Source of the DNA: Brevundimonas sp. NIBR11
GTDB taxonomy: Bacteria; Pseudomonadota; Alphaproteobacteria; Caulobacterales; Caulobacteraceae
DNA: 64,000 bases
Assembly: GCF_027912535.1 (NCBI RefSeq)
Contig: NZ_CP115465.1
Coordinates: forward strand, 1,468,001-1,532,000
Direction of reading: 5' to 3'
Part shown: positions 9,577 to 17,539 of the stretch, one piece after another
How the letters are laid out: each line of letters begins with the position of its first letter
How positions within the stretch are numbered: the first letter of the stretch is position 1
Notes under the pieces: model-generated
The model's input: only the letters and a program-made list of their open reading frames with translations
Told to the model about the DNA's origin: nothing
The model's database searches: none
Program-made: the position numbers and the translations under genes

Positions 9577-11145
9577 ATGTGGCGCGTTAAGTCGCTCGAC
9601 GCGATTCTGGCCACGGCCGAGAAGAAATCGCTTCATCGGTCGCTCGGTCCTGTCCAGCTTACGCTGCTGGGCATCGGGGCCATCATCGGCACGGGGATCT
9701 TCGTCCTCACGGCATCGGCCGCCCAGAAGGCCGGCCCCGGGATGGCGATCAGCTTCATCATCGCCGGCGTCGTCTGCGCGGTCGCTGCGCTCTGCTATTC
9801 GGAACTGGCGGCCATGGCCCCGGTGTCCGGCTCGGCCTACACCTACACCTACGCCGTCATGGGCGAGTTGCTCGCCTGGTGCGTGGGCTGGGCGCTGATT
9901 CTGGAATACGCCGTCGCCGCCTCCGCGGTGTCCGTCGGCTGGTCCGGCTATGTACTGGGGCTCATAGAGAACGGGTTAGGGTTCGATTGGCCCGACATGC
10001 TTCAGGCAGGTCCGACCTGGTCGATGAACGGCTTCATCCCGACACCCGACTTCTCCGCCGGCCTGATCAATATCCCGGCCATCATCGTGGCGCTGGCCGT
10101 GACCCTGCTGCTGATGCTGGGCACGACTGAGTCGGCGCGTGTGAACGCGATCCTGGTGGCCATCAAGGTCGTCGCCCTGACCGTCTTCATCGCCCTGACC
10201 CTGCCGGTCATCAACTCCGAGAACTTCACGCCCTTCGCGCCGAACGGCCTGTTCGGGTCGTCCTCGGGCATGGGCATCGTCGGCGCTGCCGCGTCGATCT
10301 TCTTCGCCTACGTCGGCTTCGACGCCGTTTCGACGGCCGCCGAAGAAACCAAGAACCCGCAACGCAACGTGCCCATCGGCCTGATCGGCTCGCTGGCCAT
10401 CTGCACCATCTTCTACCTGCTGGTCGCCGTCGGCGCGATCGGCGCCATCGGCGCTCAGCCGGTGACCGGCCCGGCCGGTGAAGCGATCCAGCCGGGTTCG
10501 CCCGCCTTCGTCGCCGCCTGCTCGATTGCGTCCAACGCCAACGCCCTGGTCTGCTCGAACGAGGCCCTGGCCCACGTCCTGCGCGAGATCAACTATCCCG
10601 CCGTCGGCAACGCCCTGGGCCTGGCCGCCATGCTGGCCCTGCCTTCGGTCATTCTGATGATGATCTACGGCCAGACCCGCATCTTCTTCGTGATGGCGCG
10701 CGACGGCCTCCTGCCGGAAGGCCTGACCAAGATCCACTCGAAGTGGAAGACGCCCTACATCGTGACCCTGTTCACGGGTATCGCGGTGGCCATCGCGGCC
10801 GCGCTGTTCCCGGTCGGCCAGTTGGCCGACATCTCGAACTCGGGCACGCTGTTCGCCTTCTTCATGGTGTCGCTGGCCGTGCTCATCCTGCGTGTGAAGG
10901 AACCGAACCGTAAGCGTCCGTTCAAGACGCCCCTGGTCTGGATCATTGCCCCGCTCTCGGCCGCCGGTTGCGCCTTCCTGTTCTGGAACCTGCCGCACGA
11001 CGCCAAGATGGTGCTGCCGATCTGGGGCGGCATCGGCCTGGTGATCTACTTCCTGTACGGATACCGCAAGAGCCACGTCGCGCGCGGTCTGGTCGAGGTC
11101 CACGAGACCGACGCCGACCTGCCGCCGCCGCCCGCGGCGACCTGA
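9577..11145 (+). CDS. APC family amino acid permease (cationic amino acid transporter-like)
   Basis: Inner membrane permease of 522 residues with about 12-14 helices. The first helix carries LGIGAIIGTGIFVLTASAAQ, the unwound substrate-binding segment of the APC fold, and the sixth has the FFAYVGFDAVSTAAEETKNP signature of YfnA/CAT-type transporters. The start is the ATG at 9577 with GAGGGG about six bases upstream; in-frame codons before it give an arginine-rich peptide that does not look real. The 230-base leader (9347-9576) holds no recognised RNA element. A strong intrinsic terminator follows at 11170, so it is monocistronic. The substrate (cationic or other amino acids) is inferred. Confidence 0.9.
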   Translation: MWRVKSLDAILATAEKKSLHRSLGPVQLTLLGIGAIIGTGIFVLTASAAQKAGPGMAISFIIAGVVCAVAALCYSELAAMAPVSGSAYTYTYAVMGELLAWCVGWALILEYAVAASAVSVGWSGYVLGLIENGLGFDWPDMLQAGPTWSMNGFIPTPDFSAGLINIPAIIVALAVTLLLMLGTTESARVNAILVAIKVVALTVFIALTLPVINSENFTPFAPNGLFGSSSGMGIVGAAASIFFAYVGFDAVSTAAEETKNPQRNVPIGLIGSLAICTIFYLLVAVGAIGAIGAQPVTGPAGEAIQPGSPAFVAACSIASNANALVCSNEALAHVLREINYPAVGNALGLAAMLALPSVILMMIYGQTRIFFVMARDGLLPEGLTKIHSKWKTPYIVTLFTGIAVAIAAALFPVGQLADISNSGTLFAFFMVSLAVLILRVKEPNRKRPFKTPLVWIIAPLSAAGCAFLFWNLPHDAKMVLPIWGGIGLVIYFLYGYRKSHVARGLVEVHETDADLPPPPAAT

Positions 11146-11169
11146 TCGGATCACGACCGAAAAGACGAA

Positions 11170-11197
11170 GGCCCGGGAGCGATCCCGGGCCTTTTTC
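11170..11197 (+). terminator. Intrinsic terminator of the amino acid permease gene
   Basis: A perfect nine-base-pair stem (GGCCCGGGA with TCCCGGGCC) around a GCGA tetraloop is followed by five T. It lies 24 bases after the permease stop, in the right orientation. Confidence 0.9.
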
Positions 11198-11306
11198 TTG
11201 GGTGCACTGACCTCGCGGCGCGGGGCCAGCACAAACGGTCGAGTGAGGCGACAACCCGCGCTCAAGCAGCGAGCCGCCGCGCGGCGCGCGATAGCGCCCT
11301 CAAAGA

Positions 11307-11391
11307 TGGTGCGGATGAGAGGACTCGAACCTCCACATCTCTCGATGCCAGAACCTAAATCTGGTGCGTCTACCAGTTTCGCCACATCCGC
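11307..11391 (-). tRNA. tRNA-Leu (anticodon UAG)
   Basis: Read on the minus strand, the seven-base acceptor stem GCGGATG pairs with CATCCGC. The D arm has the AACTGGTAGACGC form, the anticodon stem CCAGA/TCTGG holds the loop TTTAGGT (anticodon TAG), and a long class II variable arm precedes the GGTTCGAGTCC T arm. The 3' CCA is encoded (11307-11309). It decodes CUA and, by wobble, other CUN leucine codons. Confidence 0.96.
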
Positions 11392-11510
11392 GTGGCGCGC
11401 GGTGTAGGGCCACTTGGCCGCCGCGACAACTCTTCTGTCAGTTCAGTCTGGGCTAACTGATCCCCGATCCCCTAGCAGGGCCGCCTCCCCGCTTCTCCGA
11501 GGCCGATCCC

Positions 11511-12077
11511 ATGACCCCAGGCGCCATCGCCGTCCTGTCGCTCAGCATGTCGACGGACGCCTTCGCGGCCGCCGTGGGGCGCGGCGCCTCGCATCGGCCC
11601 GATTGGCGATCGGCGGTCAAGGCCGGCGCCGTCTTCGGCCTGATCGAGGCGATCACCCCTCTGATCGGCTGGGCGCTCGGCCTGATCGCCGCCGGTTTCG
11701 TCGAGAAGATCGACCACTGGATCGCCTTCGTCCTTCTGGCCGTCGTCGGCGGCAAGATGATCTGGGAGGCCTCGAAACCCGCCGAGGCCGAGGCCGACGC
11801 CTCCCGTTCCGGCCCCTGGGCCCTGATCGCCACCGCCGTCGGCACCAGCATCGACGCGGCGGCCGTCGGCGTGGGCCTGGCCTTCCTCGGCGCCAACATC
11901 TGGGTGATCGCCCTGTCGATCGGGCTGACGACCTTCGCCCTGACCACGGTCGGCATGCTGATCGGCCGCAGCATCGGCGCCCGCTTCGGCAAGGTGGCCG
12001 AGTTCGTAGGCGGACTCGCCCTGATCACCCTCGGTACGCTCATTCTGCTGGAACACCTCGGGATTCTGGCCGCCTGA
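11511..12077 (+). CDS. mntP: Manganese efflux pump MntP
   Basis: Inner membrane exporter of 188 residues with six predicted helices arranged as two three-helix repeats. The acidic helix motifs typical of the family are present: SLSMSTDAFAAAVGRG near residue 13 in repeat one, and AVGTSIDAAAVGVGLAF near residue 107 in repeat two. The aspartates in the two motifs bind Mn2+. Length matches the family. The 120-base leader was inspected for a yybP-ykoY manganese riboswitch, the usual control element of this gene in other bacteria, but its conserved segments were not found. Confidence 0.93.
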   Translation: MTPGAIAVLSLSMSTDAFAAAVGRGASHRPDWRSAVKAGAVFGLIEAITPLIGWALGLIAAGFVEKIDHWIAFVLLAVVGGKMIWEASKPAEAEADASRSGPWALIATAVGTSIDAAAVGVGLAFLGANIWVIALSIGLTTFALTTVGMLIGRSIGARFGKVAEFVGGLALITLGTLILLEHLGILAA

Positions 12078-12097
12078 GGCCCGTCCGAAAGGTGGCA

Positions 12098-12107
12098 TTA
12101 ACCTTAA
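12098..12107. promoter_or_regulatory. Possible CtrA-type half-sites ahead of motB
   Basis: The sequence TTAACCTTAA lies 43 bases before the motB start. Caulobacter CtrA recognises TTAA boxes, usually TTAA-N7-TTAA, and TTAACC-type half-sites. Here the two TTAA are only two bases apart, so the match is partial and the call tentative. Confidence 0.25.
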
Positions 12108-12149
12108 TCGTCGAGGGTCGGACCGAGCTTCGCAGGTGCCCCAGAGTCG

Positions 12150-13052
12150 ATGAACGCCGCCGATCGTCCGATCATCATCAAGAAGATCAAGAAGGTGGTC
12201 GGGGGCGGCCACCACGGCGGCGCATGGAAGGTGGCCTACGCCGACTTCGTGACCGCCATGATGGCCTTCTTCCTTCTGATGTGGCTGATCAACACCACCG
12301 ACCCGGAACAGAAGCGCGGCATCGCCGAGTATTTCGCCCCCGCCAGCGTGTCCCAAACGACCTCCGGCTCCGGCGGCATCCTGGGCGGCACCTCGCTGGG
12401 CGAGGACGGCTCCAAGTCGTCCGGCTCCATGTCGGTGCTCGAGCAACAGGCCCCCGAAGCGCCCCAGGACGCTCCCGAGGAAGCCGGAACCAACGCCCAC
12501 CTCGCCGCCGCCTCGGAAGAGGAGCTGCGTCAGGAAATCGCCGCCCGCGAGGCCGCCGAGTTCCAGTCCGCCGCCGAATCCCTGCGTCAGGCGATGCAGC
12601 GCATGCCCGAGCTGGCGGAGCTGTCGAAACAGCTGATCATCGACCAGACGCCCGAGGGTCTGCGCATCCAGCTGGTCGATCAGGAGGGCCGTTCGATGTT
12701 CGAACAGAACTCGGCCCGCCCCAACGCCCGCGCCCAGGTCCTGCTGCGCGCCATCGCCACGGTCATCAACCGCCTGCCGAACCGCATCTCGATCTCGGGC
12801 CACACCTCGGCCGTCGCCGGGTCGGGCCGCGCCTCGACGCCTGGCGACTGGCCCCTGTCCGCTGGCCGCGCCGATGCGTCCCGCGCCATCCTCCAGGCCG
12901 CTGGCGTCGACGCCGACCGCGTGTATTCGGTCGCGGGCAAGGCAGGCTCCGATCCGCTGTACCCGGACGATCCGTCCCTCGCCGGCAACCGCCGCATCGC
13001 CATCGTCCTCCTGCGCGAGGCCCCGGTCCTGCCCACGGACACCAGCCTGTGA
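12150..13052 (+). CDS. motB: Flagellar motor stator protein MotB
   Basis: Stator subunit of 300 residues that partners MotA in proton-driven rotation of the flagellum. A short basic cytoplasmic tail (KKIKKVV) is followed by one membrane helix carrying the essential proton-binding aspartate, D32 in AYADFVTAMMAFFLLMWL. A linker and plug region come next, then a periplasmic OmpA-like peptidoglycan-binding domain (about 150-290), including ISGHTSA and the closing NRRIAIVLL. motA is not adjacent, which is usual in Caulobacterales. The start ATG at 12150 lies 72 bases after mntP; a TTAACCTTAA element lies between them. Confidence 0.95.
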   Translation: MNAADRPIIIKKIKKVVGGGHHGGAWKVAYADFVTAMMAFFLLMWLINTTDPEQKRGIAEYFAPASVSQTTSGSGGILGGTSLGEDGSKSSGSMSVLEQQAPEAPQDAPEEAGTNAHLAAASEEELRQEIAAREAAEFQSAAESLRQAMQRMPELAELSKQLIIDQTPEGLRIQLVDQEGRSMFEQNSARPNARAQVLLRAIATVINRLPNRISISGHTSAVAGSGRASTPGDWPLSAGRADASRAILQAAGVDADRVYSVAGKAGSDPLYPDDPSLAGNRRIAIVLLREAPVLPTDTSL

Positions 13053-13172
13053 TGGCCGCCGGGTTCGGCCACGGCGCGAACCACCTTGCGGCGCAGCACG
13101 CTTTGTCGCCAAATCGTTCGATGACAGCGGTCCCGCCACACGCCGGTCCCAATAAGGTGCGGACGTAGAGAC

Positions 13173-13907
13173 GTGACGCAGCACGTACCGACACGCCAGC
13201 TCCGCTTCTTCATGACGGCGGTCGCGCCCTGCCCCTATCTGCCCGGCATGACCGAGCGGAAGGTCTTCGCCAATCTGCCCTTCTCGGACGGCGCCCACGT
13301 CAACGACGAGCTGACCCACGCCGGCTTCCGCCGCAGCCAGAACATCGCCTACCGTCCGGCCTGCGAGGATTGCGACGCCTGCGTCTCCGTCCGCCTGCCC
13401 GCGCCGGAGTTCGTCTTCTCGCGCGGCCAGCGCAAGGTTCTCGCCCGAAACGAGGACCTGTCGCGCGACCTCGTCGAAGCCGAGGCGACCCAGGAGCAGT
13501 TCGCCCTCCTGAAACGCTACCTCGCCCATCGCCACCCGGGCGGCGGCATGACCGACATGACTTGGCAGGACTATATCGCCATGGTCGAAGACACGGCGGT
13601 TCGCACCCACCTGATCGAGTACCGCCTGCCCTCCAGCGACGGAGGACCGGGCGATCTGGTCGCCGTGACTTTGGCCGATCTGCTCAGCGACGGCCTTTCG
13701 ATGGTCTACAGCTTCTTCGATCCCGACCTGGCCAAGCGGTCGCTCGGCGTCTTCGCCATCCTCGACCACCTGCGTCAGGCCCAGGCCGTCCGCCTGCCCT
13801 ACGTCTATCTGGGCTACTGGGTCCAGGGCTCGCCCAAGATGGACTACAAGGCCCGCTTCCGTCCGATGGAGGTCCTGAAGCCTCTCGGCTGGACCCGCGT
13901 CGATTAG
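13173..13907 (+). CDS. bpt: Aspartate/glutamate leucyltransferase (Bpt)
   Basis: N-end rule aminoacyltransferase of 244 residues that transfers leucine from Leu-tRNA to proteins with N-terminal Asp or Glu, marking them for ClpAP/ClpS. Family marks include the cysteine-containing N-terminus PCPYLPGMTERKVFANL, ACEDCDACVSVRLP, and the ATE C-terminal core with YLGYWVQGSPKMDYKARFRP. Length matches bacterial Bpt. The start is a GTG at 13173. The gene ends tail to tail with the M48 peptidase gene, overlapping it by four bases. Confidence 0.93.
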   Translation: MTQHVPTRQLRFFMTAVAPCPYLPGMTERKVFANLPFSDGAHVNDELTHAGFRRSQNIAYRPACEDCDACVSVRLPAPEFVFSRGQRKVLARNEDLSRDLVEAEATQEQFALLKRYLAHRHPGGGMTDMTWQDYIAMVEDTAVRTHLIEYRLPSSDGGPGDLVAVTLADLLSDGLSMVYSFFDPDLAKRSLGVFAILDHLRQAQAVRLPYVYLGYWVQGSPKMDYKARFRPMEVLKPLGWTRVD

Positions 13908-14950
13908 GTATAGGGCACTGCGGTCGAGCTCGTCTGCGGCGCCGCAGTCGCCGATCCGAACACCGGCGCCTCCACCCCGTCCCACGGCCCCGGATCGCGC
14001 CCGCCGCCGAACTTGACCAGGGCTGCGATCCGCTTCTCGATCGACGGATGGGTGGCGAACAGGGCGTCGGTGAACCCCTCGCGCTCATTGTCCAGGAACA
14101 TGCCCTGCACATCGTCCGGCGCCTGCAGCTTGGACCGCCCCGACACCTTCCTCAGCGCCGCGATCATCGAATCCGGGTTCTTGGTCAGCTCGACCGCGCC
14201 CGCGTCCGCCACATACTCCCGCGTTCGCGACAGCATCATCCGGATCACGATGGCGAACAGATAGCCGACCGCCGCGATGGCGAACCCGATCAGGATCAGC
14301 GGCCCCGAGTTCTTGTTGTCCTTGCCGCTGTTGCCCCGAACATAGAACAGCCCCCGGAACACCAGTTGGCATATGACGCTGATGATACCGGCGAAGATCG
14401 AGGCGATCACCATGGTCCGCACGTCCTTGTTGATGACGTGGGTCAGCTCGTGCGCCAGCACCGCCTCCATCTCGTCGCGGTCCAGCGCGGCAATCAGCCC
14501 GCGCGTCACCGTCACGCTGTAGTGGCCCTCGCGGATGCCTGAGGCGAAGGCGTTCAGACTGTCCGACTCGATGATCCGCAGCGTCGGCGTCCGCAAACCG
14601 CGCGAGATCGCCAGGTTCTCCAGCAGATTATAGAGCTCGGGCTCGGCCTGGCGGGTGACCGCGCGCGCGCCGGTCATCACGTCGATCAGGGCCTGATTGC
14701 CGAACCACGCGATCGCAAACCAGATCAGGGCGATCACGACGGCCAGCGGGATCGTCCCTGCCAGCATATTGACCGCATAGCCGAGGTCCTGCCCCAGGGT
14801 CCCGCCCGAGTTGGGCAGGTAGCCGAACCCCATCAAGACCAGCTCCAGCCCGAACAGGACCAGGGTCAGCATGACCGGAAACCCGATCAGCAGCAGGGTC
14901 GAACGGGTGTTGTTCGCCCAGATGTGGGTCTGAAGACCGACAGCGGCCAT
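13904..14950 (-). CDS. M48 family zinc metallopeptidase (HtpX-like), membrane-bound
   Basis: Integral membrane protease of 348 residues. Two N-terminal helices (about 18-45 and 66-85) precede the catalytic domain with HEXXH as HELTH (167-171), and further helices surround residues 180-230. The downstream acidic ligand motif is REYVADAGAV. The family takes part in membrane protein quality control. The gene follows lemA by six bases on the same strand, an arrangement common in many bacteria, so the two probably form an operon. A specialised role with LemA is inferred. Confidence 0.9.
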   Translation of the reverse strand: MAAVGLQTHIWANNTRSTLLLIGFPVMLTLVLFGLELVLMGFGYLPNSGGTLGQDLGYAVNMLAGTIPLAVVIALIWFAIAWFGNQALIDVMTGARAVTRQAEPELYNLLENLAISRGLRTPTLRIIESDSLNAFASGIREGHYSVTVTRGLIAALDRDEMEAVLAHELTHVINKDVRTMVIASIFAGIISVICQLVFRGLFYVRGNSGKDNKNSGPLILIGFAIAAVGYLFAIVIRMMLSRTREYVADAGAVELTKNPDSMIAALRKVSGRSKLQAPDDVQGMFLDNEREGFTDALFATHPSIEKRIAALVKFGGGRDPGPWDGVEAPVFGSATAAPQTSSTAVPYT

Positions 14951-14956
14951 GCAGGC

Positions 14957-15526
14957 TTAGAACTTCACCGACGGGGCGGCGGCGTTCATGGCGGCGCGGT
15001 CGGCCGCGCTGACCTCGAAGAAGGGCTTCTCCGAGCCGAAGCCGAACAGCCCGGCGAACAGCACGGTCGGGAACTGGGCCCGGACAGCGTTGAACTCGGC
15101 CACGGCGTTGTTGAAGAACCGCCTGGCGGCCGCCAGCTTGTTCTCGATGTCCGAGAGCTCCCGCTGCAGCTCCAGGAAGTTGGTGTTGGCCTTTAGGTCA
15201 GGATACGCCTCGGCGACGGCGAACAGCTTGCCCAGGGCGCTGGTCAGCATGTTGTCGGCCTGCACCTTCTGGTCGACCGTCGTCGCCCCGGCGGCGGCGG
15301 CGCGCGCCTGCGTCACGGCTTGCAGCGTGCCGCTCTCGTGGGCGGCGTAACCCTTCACCGTCTCCACTAGGTTCGGGATCAGGTCGTTCCGCTGCTTCAG
15401 CTGCACGTCGATGTCGGCGAACGACTGATCCGCCTTCTGATCCAGCGCGACCAGCTTGTTGTAGCTCCCCATGACCACGAAGATCAGGACGACGACGATG
15501 ACGCCGATGACGATGAGAGTGATCAT
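14957..15526 (-). CDS. LemA family protein
   Basis: Protein of 189 residues with an N-terminal membrane anchor (VIGVIVVVLIFVVMGSYN) followed by the helical LemA core, starting NKLVALDQKADQSFADIDVQ and including the RNDLIPNLVETVKGYAAHE signature. The C-terminus carries the usual YNAVRAQFP-like segment (FNAVRAQFPTVLFAGLFGF) before a hydrophilic end. Its function is not established. It is the first gene of a two-gene unit with the M48 peptidase six bases downstream. Confidence 0.92.
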   Translation of the reverse strand: MITLIVIGVIVVVLIFVVMGSYNKLVALDQKADQSFADIDVQLKQRNDLIPNLVETVKGYAAHESGTLQAVTQARAAAAGATTVDQKVQADNMLTSALGKLFAVAEAYPDLKANTNFLELQRELSDIENKLAAARRFFNNAVAEFNAVRAQFPTVLFAGLFGFGSEKPFFEVSAADRAAMNAAAPSVKF

Positions 15527-15613
15527 GAGATGGTGTCCCCTGCGATGCCGGTGATTATCGCGCGCGCCGTGGTCGCCGGATAGTGAAATCGCCGTGACCT
15601 TCGCCGCACGGTT

Positions 15614-16156
15614 CTAGGATGCGAAATCCTCCGGCAGGCCCTCGGTGACCAGCCGTCCGCCTGTGTAGCGTACGTCGTCCGTCACCTCGCGATAGGCGAA
15701 ATCCGGCGTCGGCCAGGCTTCCATCGCCTCCACGGTCTCGAACTCGGCTTCGCCCATGATCAGCCCGGCCAACGCGCCTTCGAACACGTCGACCGACACA
15801 TCGGCCCCATCGATCTTGCCGAGATAATGCCGCGTCTTGCGCAACATCCTTCCCGGCAGCGCCGACAGCAGCCGGTACTCCTCCGGCGACAGATAGATCG
15901 AGGTCAGCAGCCGCACCGCCGGATTGACGTCGGCCTTGCGACCCAGCCGCAGCATCTCCGGCCCGCCGTCAGTGGGCACGGCCCGCCGCAGCCGCAACTG
16001 CGTCCCCGTCACATAGAGGTCCTCGTAGGCCTCGCTCCGAGCGACCCGGTCGAACGGCACGGCCCGGCACAGCCAGCGGCGCTCACGCTCGATCCAGGCG
16101 TATTTCGATTTGGGCCACCCCAGCGCAGCCGCGGTGGCCTGGTCGATCTCGGGCAC
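15614..16156 (-). CDS. CYTH domain protein (triphosphate tunnel metalloenzyme family)
   Basis: Protein of about 180 residues. The N-terminal strand IERERRWL is a variant of the ExExK motif that coordinates metal and triphosphate in CYTH enzymes, and alternating basic and acidic strands follow (QLRLRR, MLRLGRKAD, RMLRKTRHYLG, VSVDVFEG, EAEFETVEAMEA), as expected for the tunnel fold. I place the start at a GTG at 16156 because AGGAG lies six bases upstream; a GTG six codons earlier (16174) would put that site inside the gene. The substrate is unknown; bacterial members include short-chain polyphosphatases and adenylate cyclases. Confidence 0.8.
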   Translation of the reverse strand: MPEIDQATAAALGWPKSKYAWIERERRWLCRAVPFDRVARSEAYEDLYVTGTQLRLRRAVPTDGGPEMLRLGRKADVNPAVRLLTSIYLSPEEYRLLSALPGRMLRKTRHYLGKIDGADVSVDVFEGALAGLIMGEAEFETVEAMEAWPTPDFAYREVTDDVRYTGGRLVTEGLPEDFAS

Positions 16157-16238
16157 GCGGCTCTCCTTGGTCACGACCGAATCTGGCGTTCACCAAGCCT
16201 AACTGTCTAGCTCTGCAGATAGAAACACTGGCCACTTT

Positions 16239-16253
16239 GTTCTTGCTTTGTTC
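16239..16253 (+). promoter_or_regulatory. LexA (SOS) box upstream of the radical SAM gene
   Basis: The sequence is GTTC-TTGCTTT-GTTC, an exact match to the alphaproteobacterial LexA operator GTTC-N7-GTTC. It lies 25 bases before the start codon of the radical SAM gene, a position that would block its promoter. LexA control is inferred from the match and the position. Confidence 0.65.
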
Positions 16254-16277
16254 CCATAGGATACTTAGCCTTCCGTC

Positions 16278-17354
16278 ATGTCTCCCGCTCCCCTGCCGAA
16301 GAAAGGACGCGGCGCGCGCACCAACGCCTCCGGTCGTTTCGAACCCGTCGTCCATGAGGATTTCGACGACGGCTGGACCGCCGAGGACGAGACGCCCGCC
16401 CCGCTCCGGACCACCCTAACCCCCGAACACGCCCGCAAGATCATCACCACCAACACCAGTCCGGACATCGGTTTCGACCGCTCGATCAATCCCTACAAAG
16501 GCTGCGAACATGGCTGTATCTACTGCTACGCCCGTCCATCCCATGCCTACATGGGCCTATCCCCGGGCCTGGATTTCGAAAGCCGGCTCTTCTTCAAGCC
16601 CGAGGGGCCGCGTCTCCTGGAACAGGAGCTCACGGCCCGCAAATACGTCTGCAAACGTATCCACATAGGCGGCAACACCGACCCCTATCAGCCGGTCGAG
16701 CGCGTTCAGCGCATCACACGCGGCCTGTTGGAGGTCCTGCAACGGTTCAATCAGCCCTTCTCCATCATCACCAAATCGAATCTGATCACGCGCGATGTGG
16801 ATATCCTGGGCCCGATGGGCCGCGACGGTCTGGCCAGCGCCTTCGTCTCGATCACGACGCTGGACCGCGATCTCGCCCGCACCATGGAGCCGCGCGCCGC
16901 GACGCCCGCCCGTCGCCTCGACGCGGTGAAGCGGCTGGCCGACGCCGGCGTCCCTGTCGGCATCGGCTTCGCCCCCGTTATCCCCGGCCTCAACGACCAT
17001 GAGCTGGAGGCCGTGCTGGAAGCCGGCGCCAAGGCCGGCGCGACCACGGCCATGTATGTCACCCTGCGCCTGCCGCTTGAGATCAAGGACCTGTTCCGCG
17101 AATGGCTGGCCGACGCCCGCCCCGACCGCGCCGCCCGCGTCATGTCCCTGGTCCGGCAAACCCGCGGCGGCAAGGACTACGACGCCGACTGGTCCCAGCG
17201 CATGAAGGGTGCGGGCCCTGTCGCCGACCTCATCTCCGCCCGTTTCAAGGCGGCGGTCAAACGCTACGGCCTCGACGGGCCGAGGCATCAGCTGGACGAA
17301 ACGAAGTTTCGAGTGCCTGCCGATGCGCGCCCCCAGTTGGAACTGTTCGGCTGA
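16278..17354 (+). CDS. PA0069/Rv2578c family radical SAM protein
   Basis: Radical SAM protein of 358 residues related to spore photoproduct lyase-like enzymes. The 4Fe-4S cluster cysteines are C76, C80 and C83 in NPYKGCEHGCIYCYARPSHA, and a TIM-barrel core follows with the ITKSNLITRDVDIL and VSITTLDRDLARTMEPRA segments typical of the family. Its chemistry is uncharacterised. A perfect alphaproteobacterial LexA box lies just upstream, which fits a DNA-damage role. The start ATG lacks a close Shine-Dalgarno sequence, so translation may be leaderless or start slightly elsewhere. Confidence 0.88.
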   Translation: MSPAPLPKKGRGARTNASGRFEPVVHEDFDDGWTAEDETPAPLRTTLTPEHARKIITTNTSPDIGFDRSINPYKGCEHGCIYCYARPSHAYMGLSPGLDFESRLFFKPEGPRLLEQELTARKYVCKRIHIGGNTDPYQPVERVQRITRGLLEVLQRFNQPFSIITKSNLITRDVDILGPMGRDGLASAFVSITTLDRDLARTMEPRAATPARRLDAVKRLADAGVPVGIGFAPVIPGLNDHELEAVLEAGAKAGATTAMYVTLRLPLEIKDLFREWLADARPDRAARVMSLVRQTRGGKDYDADWSQRMKGAGPVADLISARFKAAVKRYGLDGPRHQLDETKFRVPADARPQLELFG

Positions 17355-17539
17355 TCTTCCGCTCCCTCGCTCTTGTCGAGTGCAATGAGGTTTTGTCCTC
17401 AACCCTCTGGAACCCAAGGCCTCTCCTGAAAATGGACTCTCTGGACTCGGTGTCGCCAGAGTCCAAATCCCCGGTGGACCCGACTCACCCCCATCGGCAC
17501 CCTGTCCGAATGCGCGACTCCCGCCCCCGCCCCTGATCC

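Noticed and set aside
11392..11510. yybP-ykoY manganese riboswitch ahead of mntP
   Set aside because: The conserved segments could not be found; only ordinary GC-rich sequence is present.
17443..17473. Imperfect inverted repeat of GGACTC/GAGTCC type before the DNA methyltransferase gene
   Set aside because: Arms are only six bases when perfect, with no T tract and no consistent spacing; probably chance.
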